From Meandrina meandrites (Eukaryota; Cnidaria; Anthozoa; Scleractinia; Meandrinidae), in assembly GCA_963693305.1 (NCBI GenBank), contig OY855906.1, forward strand, positions 32,118,491-32,182,490: a DNA stretch of 64,000 bases, in the 5' to 3' direction. A model generated the notes under the pieces. The model made no database searches and had not been told where the DNA came from. It was given only the letters and a program-made list of their open reading frames with translations. Shown piece after piece: positions 19,401-30,820 of this stretch. The translations under genes were made by a program, and so were the position numbers. The stretch's first letter is position 1, and each line of letters begins with the position of its first letter.

Positions 19401-20122
19401 TCATTATTCAATAATAAAAAATGGGGGTCACCGGACTCGTTTTTGAGTTATAAGCACTTAAAGGGAAAATTAAGGGTGCTTTTAACGGGTAAAACTGTTG
19501 CTATAGTAACCAGTGACGTCATGAAAATGACCTCAACTTGTTTAGCAATGATTGGGACTTTGTTTGATATCATTATTGTAGCAGCAACTGATAAAGATTT
19601 GTAGTACTGACCCATCAAAGTTTAAGAGCTGGAAAGTGCTGGAAACCGTTGCGAGCCTCCTTAAGTCGAACCGTTTGAAGTGCCAAATATTAATCCCCAG
19701 GCGCTACCAAAAGGAGAATGACTGGGTACCCGATAGGCTCAGAACAGTGTGGTTGAAAAGAACAGTTTCTCGACTTATTCGTGATAAAATGTGGCAACGA
19801 GAGCAAGACGAGAGAAAGAGAAGACCAGAGAAAGGCTGCAGCAAAATCCTATCATTTTGTTCAAAAGAAATCCTGCCAACCGATAGATTACCTTGTCCGT
19901 CAATTGTCTAGAAACGAGATTAATTTGGCTAAATCTTTGCTCCTAAAAAAAAGCAATAATGAGCATCCTTTAATTTTTATAAATGTTTAAGGTGGTGGAG
20001 GTGGCGGTGGCGGTGGTGGAGGTGTCTGTATGGACTCAAGCAGATACTGTCCATTCCTCGCTAATCGATGCTCAAACATAATAGTGAAGATGAAATGCAA
20101 GAAAACATGCAAGCAGTGCTAA
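12389..20122 (+). CDS. Secreted S1 (chymotrypsin-fold) serine protease with two ShKT domains, gene A
   Basis: Eight exons with GT-AG borders join to 360 residues: 12389-12443, 13179-13376, 14040-14252, 14888-15051, 15853-16006, 17223-17294, 18502-18597, 19992-20122. Exon 1 is a signal peptide ([18 protein letters not shown]). The propeptide CGNRPSLSR precedes the mature end VVNGENA. The catalytic triad is His in TAAHC, Asp in NDIALLQL and Ser in GDSGGP. The residue six before the Ser is Gly (KGGCQGDSGG), so trypsin-type specificity is unlikely. The tail is a 24-Gly exon, ShKT 1 (six Cys), a second Gly run and ShKT 2 ending CKKTCKQC then TAA. The last Cys codon of ShKT 1 is split by an intron. 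ShKT domains bind K+ channels in anemone toxins but also occur as structural modules of enzymes; their role here is not known. Gene B is its tandem paralogue. Confidence 0.92.
14445..14800 (-). mobile_element. 3' end of a LINE, antisense in intron 3 of gene A
   Basis: On the minus strand a peptide with [16 protein letters not shown] matches the common C-terminal motif of CR1/Jockey-like LINE reverse transcriptases (a GxxSFxYRGAKxWNxLP type). It runs into an AT-rich 3' region with AATAAAG and a CATA-repeat tail near 14450. It is 5'-truncated, as LINEs usually are. Confidence 0.6.
16147..16637. mobile_element. MITE with inverted ends of about 100 bp in intron 5 of gene A
   Basis: The left end CAGAAACCCATAAGG and right end (minus) CAGAAACTCATAAGG continue as inverted repeats to a shared AAGTACCATATTTGG. 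Flanks carry a possible 7-base ATAATAA duplication, though the context is low complexity. Confidence 0.6.
18981..19664. mobile_element. TTAA-flanked full-length hairpin element in intron 7 of gene A
   Basis: TTAA at 18981 and 19661 bound 676 bases that are almost entirely one inverted repeat centred near 19322. The ends are GGAGGCTC and GAGCCTCC. Both arms encode the same spurious 122-codon frame on opposite strands. Transcribed within the intron it could form a very long RNA hairpin. A diverged single-arm relative lies at 23022-23291. Confidence 0.8.
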
Positions 20123-20171
20123 ACGAATGGCACACTCAGGTGCGTTAATTGTAAACATACGATGTGAAGTA

Positions 20172-20316
20172 ATATATCAAACAAGAGGGAGAGTGTTTCA
20201 TCGCATTTCCAAACACCGAGAAGAGAGTTGAAAATACGATGCGTAGCGGAGTATTTTTGACGAACCTTGAGGTGTTTAAACATGTGATGAAACACTCTCA
20301 CGAATGTTTGATATAT
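20172..20316. repeat. Palindromic MITE of about 145 bp in the gene A 3' UTR
   Basis: ATATATCAAACA and GAGAGTGTTTCATC are mirrored by GATGAAACACTCTC and TGTTTGATATAT, with CAAACACC / GGTGTTT further in. It lies 50 bases after the stop codon, so the mRNA would carry a stem-loop if it extends to the downstream poly(A) signals. Confidence 0.6.
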
Positions 20317-20354
20317 CTTCTGAATCGAAACTAAAAGTACGGTGAAAACAGAGA

Positions 20355-20698
20355 AATAAAATCTTAAAAAATCAACAGCCAATAAAAATTGATTTATTTG
20401 TGTGTGTGGATGGAAAATTGTGCTACCTTATCGTTGGCTACGGACTGTGGTCCACTTAAGTAGGAAGTTTAAGCAGTCCATAACGGCAACCAACGGCAAC
20501 CATAATCCCGTTGTTTTTTAAATAACGGTAGTTTAACATATGTTTTTCTGGCTTTTCTTTATTTTAAATCTTTTATTACTGCATTTTTCTTATAGTATTA
20601 TTATTTCCTTTAGATTTGCCCCTCAGAATAACTTGGAAGTACCTCGCGTTGCACGATGGAACAAAGATAACTAGCCAAGTAGAGAACTGAATAATAAA
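20355..20698 (+). terminator. Candidate poly(A) signals of gene A
   Basis: AATAAA occurs at about 20355-20360 and 20693-20698. Which is used cannot be decided from sequence. Confidence 0.4.
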
Positions 20699-20904
20699 AT
20701 TAGTTGAAGAGCATATATCTACTCGTCTCGTCACTGTTTCAACGTCTTCTATATAAGCAATTCCTTAGTTCCTGTCGTTTCAAGAAAAAAAAAGCATTAA
20801 TTTCAAGAGAAGCAAAACTCGGAAATCTAGCTAAACTTTCTTTTTTTTTTCTTTCTGAGGACTCCAGTGAATCCAGCACTTGTGTTTCTGTTGTTAAAAT
20901 CCAG

Positions 20905-21345
20905 TACAGTTGAACCTCGAGTTAACGAATTGCTAAGGGACTAGGTGAAAAAAAAAACACAAAATGTTCGTTATATCGAGGTATAGTTAATAATTGTTTT
21001 TAACGGTGTTACGTTGCACTACCCTGCATTTCCGGTTACAAGCGATTGCTGAAAATAACATTTGTGTTTTAACGTCTAATATCCACAAAGATATGACATA
21101 TGTTTTTGAAGCTGCTCTTTTGTTACAGGATTAAACGATTTTCATCCTTGTTTTCTTTTCCTGTTCCGCATTTATCTTTTGTCACGTGTTGACATTTATT
21201 CGTTATTTTATATCGGGGTAAATTTTACGTTTGGGCTTTTGGAGTGTGTTCGTTATAACAAGGATTTCGTTATATCGAGGTTTGTTATATTGAGGTTCTG
21301 CTCCAAGCATTACACAGTAATTCGTTAAATCGAGGTTCAACTGTA
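20905..21345. mobile_element. Pogo/Tigger-like MITE with TA target duplication
   Basis: TA at 20905 and 21344 flank 437 bases with inverted ends: CAGTTGAACCTCGAGTTAAC at the left, matched at the right with one or two changes. Further GTTATATCGAGG motifs lie inside. No ORF is seen. Confidence 0.7.
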
Positions 21346-21349
21346 CTAC

Positions 21350-23020
21350 GAAAACAGGGGGGGTGGGGGGGAGAGTGGGCAACGTACTACACATGCGCAG
21401 TACTAAATGAGACGAAAGACTGCTTTTACTGGCTTTATCAGTTACCCTCCCTAGCCATCCCCAGGCACTAGCGCTTCCCACACTTTCCGTATCCTTCCCC
21501 TTCGTTGTGTTTCGTTAGCATGTTAGCATGATAATCTTATAAAGTGTTACTCTTCCCATATTCTGACCAGAGATAATAAACATATTCCTCGATGCAAACT
21601 TTGGTATCGATCAATCATCCTCTCTAGTATCGATTCAATGCTCCGTTTAGGGAAAAAAAACTGTTTTGAAATTTGTGATGTCCGTGGATGAACGCGTTTG
21701 TTAACTGTTGCAAAAAGGGATATTTCTAAAAATACAAATATATGTATCGCATTTTTCAATTTTCAAGAAGCACTGTTAGGCCGAGTAATAAACAGAATGA
21801 TGGAAAATCAAGCATCAACAAAAGAATCTAACTTTTATCATTTCGAAAGTTGATTTACTCTGTGAACTTTAAGCTAAGATTAGCGTTCAACCCCCAGGAT
21901 TTCCCTTTGCGTCGATAAACTTCTCGACATCGGGCAAACACTTAAATCTTTTGATAATTCTTCAAATCAGGATAACGCTATCTAGTGGATAGGGTCGCCA
22001 TGCAGCTCTCGCAAGGTCTCACATGAGTGGCTGAGAGAACAATAGAGCAAACAACAAGAACAATGCCCCTAGCCCCCAAAACAATAGCAGCTGCTACACT
22101 AGAGGGCCAGTAGAATTACAAGCTTACGAGAGCTGCATAACTATTCAGTGGATAAGTACTATCATAAAAAACTATACCAGGCCAGCTTTGTTTTTAAGAT
22201 AAGATCTAATGAAAATAGCATGGAAGGCCTGAGATGTTTTCGTGGCTTTCCTTAGAGAAACGGGTCCAAGCTCACGAACTTAAGTCCCGAGAGAGCACCA
22301 AAGGGGTACAAGTACGGAAAGTCAGGCCCTAGGCGAAGACGCGGTGAGCCCGGGGAGGGTTTTGGTAAAATACTGCGCGAACGACCTAACATCAAGAAAT
22401 TGATTTTTTTGGTCAGCCGTGCTGGAACTGATCCATTTCTGGCGCAGCAGCCCACATGATAAGGGACGGAGCATCATTTTCCTGGAGGGGGGGGGGGGAG
22501 GGCTGGGAAAAATTTTCCTCTACAAACCTTCATTCTTAATTTATGCACCTCTGCAAACATTCTTTTTTCGAAATACAAACTAATTTTCTTACACACACCA
22601 TGTTTGTAAGCAATTTATTTTGTCTTTTTAGGCCCTGCAAACATTTTTTTCCATATTTTTCATACCCCCCCCCCCCCCCCCCCCTTCCTAAACACGTGAA
22701 GACTGAACGGCGAGAAAGTACTTGCGCCTTCATTCAGTGTGGTCAGTTACAATACCCCATTTATCCTTCCGTCCCACCTACTCCGTACTTCCTCTTATAT
22801 GAATTTCTTTCTGATGCAATGTAAAATAACTTTATTATTTTGTATAAATATACACACACTTATTTAATTTTCTTTTGGATCTTCATTTTCTTTGGTTGTT
22901 TTTCGTGTTCCGGAATGTTCCGGAAGGCTCCATGTTCATGATTTTATCGACGGCTGTCTAAAATTGCCTTCACGTGAACGTGAAAAGTTCTTCAATTCAT
23001 AAATATTTGTTGTCGCACAA
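21350..23020. other. Intergenic spacer, no gene seen
   Basis: Apart from the poly-G/poly-C insert it contains a G-rich patch at 21356-21375 and an imperfect inverted pair (GCAGCTCTCG at 22012, CGAGAGCTGCA at 22128) that may mark another MITE. No exon-like frame was recognised. Confidence 0.3.
22462..22690. repeat. Short insert bounded by poly-G and poly-C tracts
   Basis: GGGACGGAGCATCATTTTCC leads into a G-run (about 22484-22498), and the segment ends in a long C-run (about 22665-22684). GGGACGGACCATTATTTTCC also occurs at 10632, so this is a dispersed family. The opposed G and C tracts act as an inverted repeat. Confidence 0.4.
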
Positions 23021-23021
23021 A

Positions 23022-23291
23022 ACTAAGGTGGCTGGCGGCAGTTTCCAGCAATTTCCAGAGCTTAGATTTTGATGGTTCATTATAACTTCTTTTTATCAGT
23101 TGATGTTACGATCAAGGTGTCAAACAAATTCCCAATGAATGAATCCCATGTTGTTATCATTTTTATGACACGATAGTTATCCGTAGCATAAGTATAAATG
23201 AGCTCCGTGACCCCTATCCTATATGTAGAATTGATCCGTCAAAGTTGAGGTGCTGAAAAATGCAGGAAACTGTTTTGAGCCAACTTTAGAA
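23022..23291. mobile_element. Diverged relative of the hairpin TTAA element
   Basis: It shares CAGTTTCCAGCAATTTCCAG, CAAACAAATTCCCAAT and TCAAAGTTGAG-type stretches with one arm of 18981-19664, but has only degenerate ends and no complete second arm. Confidence 0.5.
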
Positions 23292-23939
23292 GCTGTACCT
23301 GTAAAATCACTCACGTATACTCAAATTCGACTCAAGAGTAATTTTGCTTACAACACTGGCAGTCACCGGGGCTTGATCTTGATCTCGAAAATTGAAAAGT
23401 AGGTATTTTGCTGTAAAATAATTCATTCACCTCGTCTATGAACAATTATTATATCAATTGGCTCATAAGCGTTTCTAGTTTCTGAAAAAGTAGCAAATGT
23501 TTACTCAATTTATCTGGAACTGTAAAATCAAGGATATTATTACCACTGCTTATTAGTATCGAAAAAAGCTGAGGCTGAAAATGACCTTGATTTAGAATAC
23601 AGGGCAAAAACATGTAGTCCTTTATTGGCTAGAATATGCAAAATCCTACGTATTTTTTACGGGTAAGTATGAGTTTCTGCCTTTGTAAAACACAACCAAC
23701 TCGAGAAGACTTTGTTAAAAGCAGCTCACCTACTTCGCAGCTCGGAGTTATTTTACATTTACTCCAGATGGCTGAATTTTATAATAGTTCAATCAAGTAG
23801 GTGAATATTACCTTCGAAATTTGAGTGCGGCTTCTATCGAGTCTCTTAACTTGTTGCGAACCATGTCCAAATTTCACGCTAGATATATAAATAAATAAAT
23901 AAATAAATAAAAAGTCTTTATTCATAGTTTTAAATCAAA

Positions 23940-26045
23940 CGTTAAAACTTACAAAGTCATTATAAATTAAGATGGAACTAGCTAGCTATTTAGAATTAAA
24001 AAAAGACACCTATTTACAAAGCACTTCTTAAACCTTTCTGTGTTAACACGTGGGATCTGGTAAGGATGCGACCTACCGCGTAAAGCCCGGTTCTTAAGGA
24101 CGTTCGCGCGAAAATTTTCTAGTCGATAGATTTTTCTAAAATTTTCACTGAGGACGGATATATATGTTATTTGCCAGCATTTTCAAGACCGAGGTCACAG
24201 TTTTTCACGATACGGACCGACCCAAAGCCAGTAAATAACTTATTTATTTTTTTTCTTTCTTGGTTAAAAAATCTAAAAAGATTGTCTTGCAAAATGTAAT
24301 TGTATTATACGCGCGCATCCAATGTGCATGTTGAATCGATCGCTACAAGCTGCGGCTAAAGTGAAGAATGATTTGTTTTCCACCAAGCAAAATAAATTCG
24401 CTAAACTGAACAGTACTCACGGAAAAGGTCATCAGAAAAAAAGAGAAAAGTAGCTTTAATAATAAAAAAGAAGCACAATGTAGCAGCAAAAGAGAGCAAA
24501 AAATCTCGAGTCACGAAAGTGAAATTGAATTAAGTTTGTTTGTGTAGTTTGGTCGACTGCACACGGCACAATTTTGCGGGAATTAATTTAACTGTTTTTA
24601 ATCAAAACATCTCATTTTCTTGAATGGTGATAAGCAGTATTCGGTTTTCGGGAAAAGTAGCAGAAAGGCAAAGCGTTTAAAAGGATAAATCGAGTCTGTA
24701 ACCCAGCGACTTGCAGTAAACCGCATTACGGCGTGAAAATTAGTGCGAAAGCATAAACAACGATCGACAAACAAAAACTTGATTTTGTCAATAAATACAA
24801 AAAATACCCGCCTATTGGAGAACTTCAAGGCCTTTAATTCCGTTATTTAGTTAGCTTTTGAAAGAATCAATCGGGTATGTAACTAAGCCGGCGACTTGCA
24901 GGTAAGCGCAATGGCGTGAAAATCAGTGTAAATAATGCACAAACAACGATCGACAAACTACGGCCATAAAACTTGTACAACTTGATTTTGTCAATAAAGA
25001 GAATCAATACTCGCTTTTTGGAGAACTTCAAGGCCTTTAATTGCACTGCTTACTTTTCCTTTCACATTTACAACGGTTGGTGAGCAATTACATTAACTTT
25101 GGAGAGCAAAACTTTCGAGGGCTCGTTCGCCTCGCCGCCAAATCAAACTGACGAAAGCGACTTACCGTTGCCCGTGGGCAGATATAGGAAAATCTTGCCC
25201 GCGCTAAGAACCAATCAGATTGCAGGATTCGTTACCGTGCCCTCTTGGAAAAAAATAAAATGAGTTACTTGTGTCAGAAATACAAAAAAAGTGGGGGTCA
25301 CCGACTTCTTTTCAGAGATAAAGTCTGTAGAAAACTACCCTGATTTTGAAAAATTGGCGCACGTAATTTCGAACGGCTTTCAAGGTTTGTAGTTTAAATT
25401 ATCGATGATGAGAAAACGGAGGCAAATGATCTTGGTGATATTTTGAAGAAGTGCGTCTGTTGCGTCAATAATTTTAAGTGTTGCCATCTTTTATGCAAAA
25501 CTTAACCCTGGAAGAGGCATTTGAACCCGTCGTACGGCAAAACGAAAAGATCAAAAAGCGGACTTCGAACGTGCGTGGGGCAAAAAAAATCAACCTTTTA
25601 ATCGATAGATTTTTTTCATTTTCTCAGAAAACGTAGATAATCGTTAACAAAAATGATCTGTTAAGAAAAAAGTAGGGGTCACCGACCATTTAAGCTAGCA
25701 AACTGCAAGCGAAGTTATCGCAACAGCTACTCACCCTATATGTGGTTGGAAAGTTTCCTCAGCGCGCGCGCTCGATGCATGACTTGGCGTAGCGTTGCGA
25801 CAGGAATTACGTGCGCAGTAAGGATGCGCATGAACAATTAGCGCGAACGTCCTTAAGTGGGGGGAGAAGATCCTGCAAGGGATGCGAGGAAGTACCCACA
25901 ACACTTTTCCAGAGCCTCACATCTCTGTCTTTAACAAACTGTTGAATCGATGATTTATGTAGAATATACCCAAGCCTATCGGATAATCGGTTCAGAGATG
26001 AAGTCCTAAACAAAGTATCCAATAAAGCGTGGATATCTTTTTAGT
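23940..26045 (-). mobile_element. LINE C-terminal fragment split by a TTAA element
   Basis: On the minus strand a frame covers 26040 down to 25857 and resumes at 24093 down to about 24010. If one TTAA is counted, the frame runs on without interruption from LLPPL into a segment with HPYQIPRVNTERFKKCFVNR. This matches the usual end of LINE reverse transcriptases (xxPRxxTxRxxxSFxxxxxxxWN type). The region ends in an AAAT microsatellite at 23885-23911. It shows the order of events: LINE first, TTAA element second. Confidence 0.6.
24094..25856. mobile_element. TTAA-flanked non-autonomous element, 1755 bp, nested in the LINE
   Basis: TTAA at 24094-24097 and 25853-25856 flank inverted ends GGACGTTCGCGC (both ends). 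Removing the element with one TTAA restores the LINE reading frame exactly. Its right end matches MITE 2 (10586-11601). No transposase frame is visible. Confidence 0.85.
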
Positions 26046-26539
26046 ATCGCATATTAAAAAGGTAACAACTGAAAATCAAATTGGTCTTTTGAAATCATTT
26101 CCAATATGCGCCAATACTTGCAGTCCTAGTTCGTTTCTGTTTTGATTCATTAACATTGATTTGATTATTTTCCATCTAATATTTTGAAAATACTTTTTAT
26201 TTGACTTGGGATATATCTCATAACACGGATCGTTTTTACATGCTTTCCAAAAAACATTTCACTTTGAGAAATAAAATTCAGAAAAAGTGACTTAACCGAT
26301 GACTAAGTTGCTTCGATTTCTGGGTGAAAACTAAACACCTTTTTTCGGACCCTCAGCAAGGTGTGCAAATAAAAATCAAAAGTTAGTTGAATGAAGCTTT
26401 TCCACCTGTGAAAGCACGATTCTACTTTATTTGTATTGATTTTGTTTTTTCGGGTAAAGGGTCAGTTCTCGTCCAGTTGTCAAACAATTTATTTTGTTCT
26501 GAAACTCAAAGCAGGCTTTCAAATCGAATACACCAGTAG

Positions 26540-27480
26540 GATCAGGCTTTTCAGCTGCACAAGTTTGCAAAATTCAAATTTGCACTTCTTTGTTTCTCAT
26601 TGAATAATTGGAACAATACTGCAACATAAAACAAAAAGCAAAAGGATGAGCTTGAACAAAAGCTGCAAATAAGGCTCAGTCAACTGAATCATCACCTATT
26701 GAAAGCAAAGTTTGAATTTGAAAAGGCCTTTAGGAGAGAGTGGGCAATTTTTTAACACCTCATTCAGATGCCTTTTAAACTAACACAACACTGCAATCTA
26801 ATATAAACGTCAATTTTAGATTTGAACATCTTTTGTTGAGGGACTCGAATCTAGTTGTGCTTAAGGAAAACTGTACAGATTTAGGCTTTTTCAGAAGACC
26901 TGCATTTTGTCGTAAAGCGCATGTAATAATTGCCACAACATAAAATAAAGAAAACGGTGATTTCTGACAAAAGTCTTCGTTATCTCAGTAAATCATCACG
27001 TATTGAAAACGTCAATTTTAAATTGAAAGAGACATACAGAAAGGAGTGTGCATGGTGTTTGAACAAGACCTTAGCTTTCAGCTAATTACACAGAGCTTTC
27101 TATGCAACAGTTTTATTTGGCCGTATGCACGAAAAAGATACTATTTTTTTTTCCTTCCAAGGTTCATTTAAAACGAGGTACCCCTTGTTTCTGGACAGGA
27201 AGACCTGGAAAACAAACACTTGACAAGTCGCAACGCACTTATGCACCAGTCGACAAGGAAAACGTTTTGTAAAATTCGCGATACAGATAGTATTGCGTTT
27301 TCAAGGAAAGATAAAGAGCAAGCAAAATAAATACAAGTAAACATAACTTGTGAAAGAAGCCTTGCACGGTAGGGACATGTGTCGATCAAAGGAAATTGTT
27401 CGTTTGCGTGTACTTGTTCAGGTGACCTACAGCTAATACGACATCTCAATCCATAAAACAAGGGTAAATTTTAGCCTGCT
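26540..27480 (+). promoter_or_regulatory. Three tandem promoter-like modules before serine protease gene B
   Basis: Modules starting near 26540, 26880 and 27170 repeat the order found upstream of gene A: a CTTTTTCAG or similar start, GAATCATCACCTATTGAAA, an AGGAGWGTG block, a CTAATAC or CTAAYAC block and a TATA-like site (TATAAAC at 26802, CATAAAA at 27452). The last lies 56 bases before the ATG, almost the same as in gene A. Confidence 0.5.
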
Positions 27481-27507
27481 TCAAAATTTGGAGATAATTC
27501 TCTTAAG

Positions 27508-30500
27508 ATGAGTCTCTGGATTGGAGTCGCACTTTTGCTGCTTGGAGTTTCATACTCCCAAGGTAAGGCGATAACAATATTTAGTTAAAGAATTAGATAT
27601 TTTATATTTCATTTTACTATATAATATATGTGCACGATCAAAATACAAATGATCCAAACATTTTTTTTTCAGACTTCGAAATTCAAAAAGAAATCTCTTT
27701 TTAGTTGAACTATATACACTATATAAGCTATTGTGCTTTCTTATTATAATTCCTCAGGCTGTGGAAATCGACCATTTTCGAGTAGAGTCGTGAATGGTGA
27801 GAATGCCTCGCCTCACTCCTGGCCCTGGCAGATTTCTCTCAGAGTCAACGGGCGCCACATCTGTGGAGGATCGCTAATTAAGAATGACTGGGTCGTCACT
27901 GCGGCCCACTGCGTGGATCGAAACCCTAGTCCGAGTGGCTACACTGTTGTTGTGGGTAAGTCTTTCATTGTTGGCCATGTCCGATTATTGGCAGGCGTGA
28001 AGGAGTCATCAAGTGAAACCTTTTTGTGGTACATTGTGCTTTTTATCTTAAAATTGAAGTGACCACAGCGAACTTCTTTCGATTGATGAACTTTGAGCTG
28101 AGGAGAAGAGAGAATAGAATTACCAGAAACCGTTACAAATTTAAAAAAAACCTTTTGTTTAGCTGCAAGAAAAAAATGTGTATGTTCGGTACTTTCGTTG
28201 CAAAAAAAAGGAATATCATTGTCGCTTTTTCCTTGATTCTGTTTTTAGAAACAAATGGCAGAATAAAGACACAGTAGGTTATCTTGTAGTCCTTAAAAGT
28301 CTTATTTAAGCAAACTCTTATTTGACTGCCAGGAGCCCATCGTCGCACTGGATCAACTCCCGTTCAGAAAACCTTCCGATTGAAAAAACTGTTCAAACAC
28401 GAAGAGTTCAACATGAGAAACCTGCGCAATGACGTCGCTCTTCTGCAACTGGCGGGGTCGATACAAGCAAGTTCTAAAGTCAACACGGTGTGTTTACCAG
28501 GTTCAGGAAGCCGTGTTCCAGCTGGATCACAGTGCTACATAACAGGTGACTGAAGTGTCTCTGACGAATTATATGTAACTGTAAGCCTACCTATTTGCCT
28601 CTCAACAGAGACGGGGTTGAAACATATATAATTTTATAATTTTAAATGCATCTCATTTCCTGTCATTTGACTCTATTTAACCATGATTGTGTCAGTTATC
28701 ATCTGATCGATTTCCCGACATTCCAAAGAATACCAGTCATTTCCGAATACTTGTATTCAAAAACACCAACACTTTAATGTGACATTTGAAAAAAAATATT
28801 ATTTTTGTTTTTATCCCACATCCGTATCAGTTTCGAATTCATTTTAAGCTGTGCTAGCTAGTAAAACATCGATTCAACGAGTTGTTTAAGTAACATCTGA
28901 ATGAAACTTCACCCTATTCTGTTGAAGATACTTTTTAAGGTCAAGAAACTTGAGGCTCGAAATTTTTTACAAGTGTTTCCGCCTATGCTAGCTAATTGAA
29001 AGTGGCTCAGTCATTTTTCTCATGCGGTATTTGTATGATCTACTCAATTTGGTAGGTTGGGGAAGAACTGTCGGAGGTGGAAATGCCGCTGATACTCTCC
29101 AACAGGCAATGCTACCTGTCGCTGAGCACAGTGCCTGCAGCCGAGTGAACGGAAGATTAGTTGGTGTCGATGAAAAGTCAATGGTGTGCGCTGGGGGTCA
29201 AGGAAAAGGTGGATGCCAGGTAAGCAAGACATCTTTATTCACTCCTTACATCTAATAGATGTTTTGCGACGCCAGTACAAAGAAGAATGCGTAAATGTCT
29301 ATAACAGAGTGAACTGCCTTAAAATTGCTGATTGAATTGATTGTACGAAACGGCGTTAGGATAAGATAAGATAAAATTTTATTGTACACTCCTTAAAAGG
29401 TTTTTCAGTGAACAATATAATACATGAAGTGAAATAAAACGTAAAATTTAAAATATATATATTCAAAGTACACTAGTTATATATATCAATAAAAAAATAG
29501 AAAGAAAAATGAAAGAAATAAGAAAAATGTAATTTAAAAATTTGCTGAGAAGTTCTGTCTTCAGAGTTTTCTTAAAATTTGCATGACTCTCGCATAGTTT
29601 TAAGTCTTTGTTTAAAGAGTTCCATAGCTTTACTACTCTGTAATAAAAAAGATCTCTGACCAGCAGTGGTTTTGCACAAGGGAATATTCAGTTGTTGTGA
29701 GTTTCTTTGGGTTCTGCTTGATATTTGTTGCCTTTTGACAAATTGTGATGTCAGATAGGCGGAACGCAGCCCTTCATGCATTTAAAAGCGAAAACAGCGT
29801 CTTCGGGAGGTAAAGCTGCTTTTTTACGGGAAGCCATTATACATTACAGGCAGGCATTTGTGCATTACAGGCAGCGGTACTGGACCATACAGTAGACCAA
29901 TAGTACAACTTACTGAAAACGAGCGCGTTGATGATAGTCACTAATAAGTCTGAGTCTGAATACAAAAAGTCTGAATACAAGCCTAGTGGCCATCGGGCCG
30001 GTGCTTATCCCGGTTTCCGTAGCATGAAGCGACTAGGAGTATTTCTACTCCCCCCTGGATGGGATGCTGGTCCATCGCAAGGTTACCCCCAGCGGTAAAT
30101 TCGCCGGTTCCCATTTATACACCTGGGTGAAAAGAGGCACTATAAAGAGAGTGTCTTGCCCAAGAACAAAACGCAGTGCCCCGGCCAGGCTCGAACCCTG
30201 ACCGTTAGATCCGGAGTCCAGCACACTAATCCTTACGCCACCGCGCCTAAAAACACGAAAATACTTGTATGATGAAACTAAGATAACTCTGTTTCTTTTG
30301 AATGTAATTAGGGAGACAGCGGCGGGCCATTCGTTTGCAATGAGGGCGGACGATTTGTCTTGAGAGGCGCCGTGAGCTGGGGACATTCACAGTGCAGGAC
30401 AGACCATTTCACAGTGTTCGCTCGTGTAAGCAGTTTCATTGGCTGGATCAGCCAGAAGATGTCAGGTAATTTATGGATTTCAAGAACTCTTTGTTGTTCT

Positions 30501-30788
30501 CGGATAAATGACTTTTATTGCTTTACTTTATAGAAAGGCGTCAAAGCCTACAGAAAAGTACAAAATGCATACATGCTAGGGGCGGTTCCAAGAATTTTTG
30601 GTTTAGGAGGAGGGGTTAAGACTTTGATTGAGAAAACATTGTTGTTCTTCGGGATACCTATATGATAAATATTTTACACTCATCGGTCACAAAACAGCCC
30701 AACAAAAATAACCAGTAGCACTATACAGAAAAAAATAATAAGGTGCAAACTCATAAAATATTATCACACTTTAGGTGGAGGAGGCGGA

Positions 30789-30820
<32 letters not shown>

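Noticed and set aside
19043..19604. Two 122-codon frames on opposite strands with nearly identical protein
   Set aside because: They are mirror images produced by the two arms of the inverted-repeat element at 18981-19664 and have no recognisable domain.
19636..19911. 91-codon frame rich in Arg and Lys beside the hairpin element
   Set aside because: It begins inside the repeat end, lies in an intron of gene A and shows no domain.
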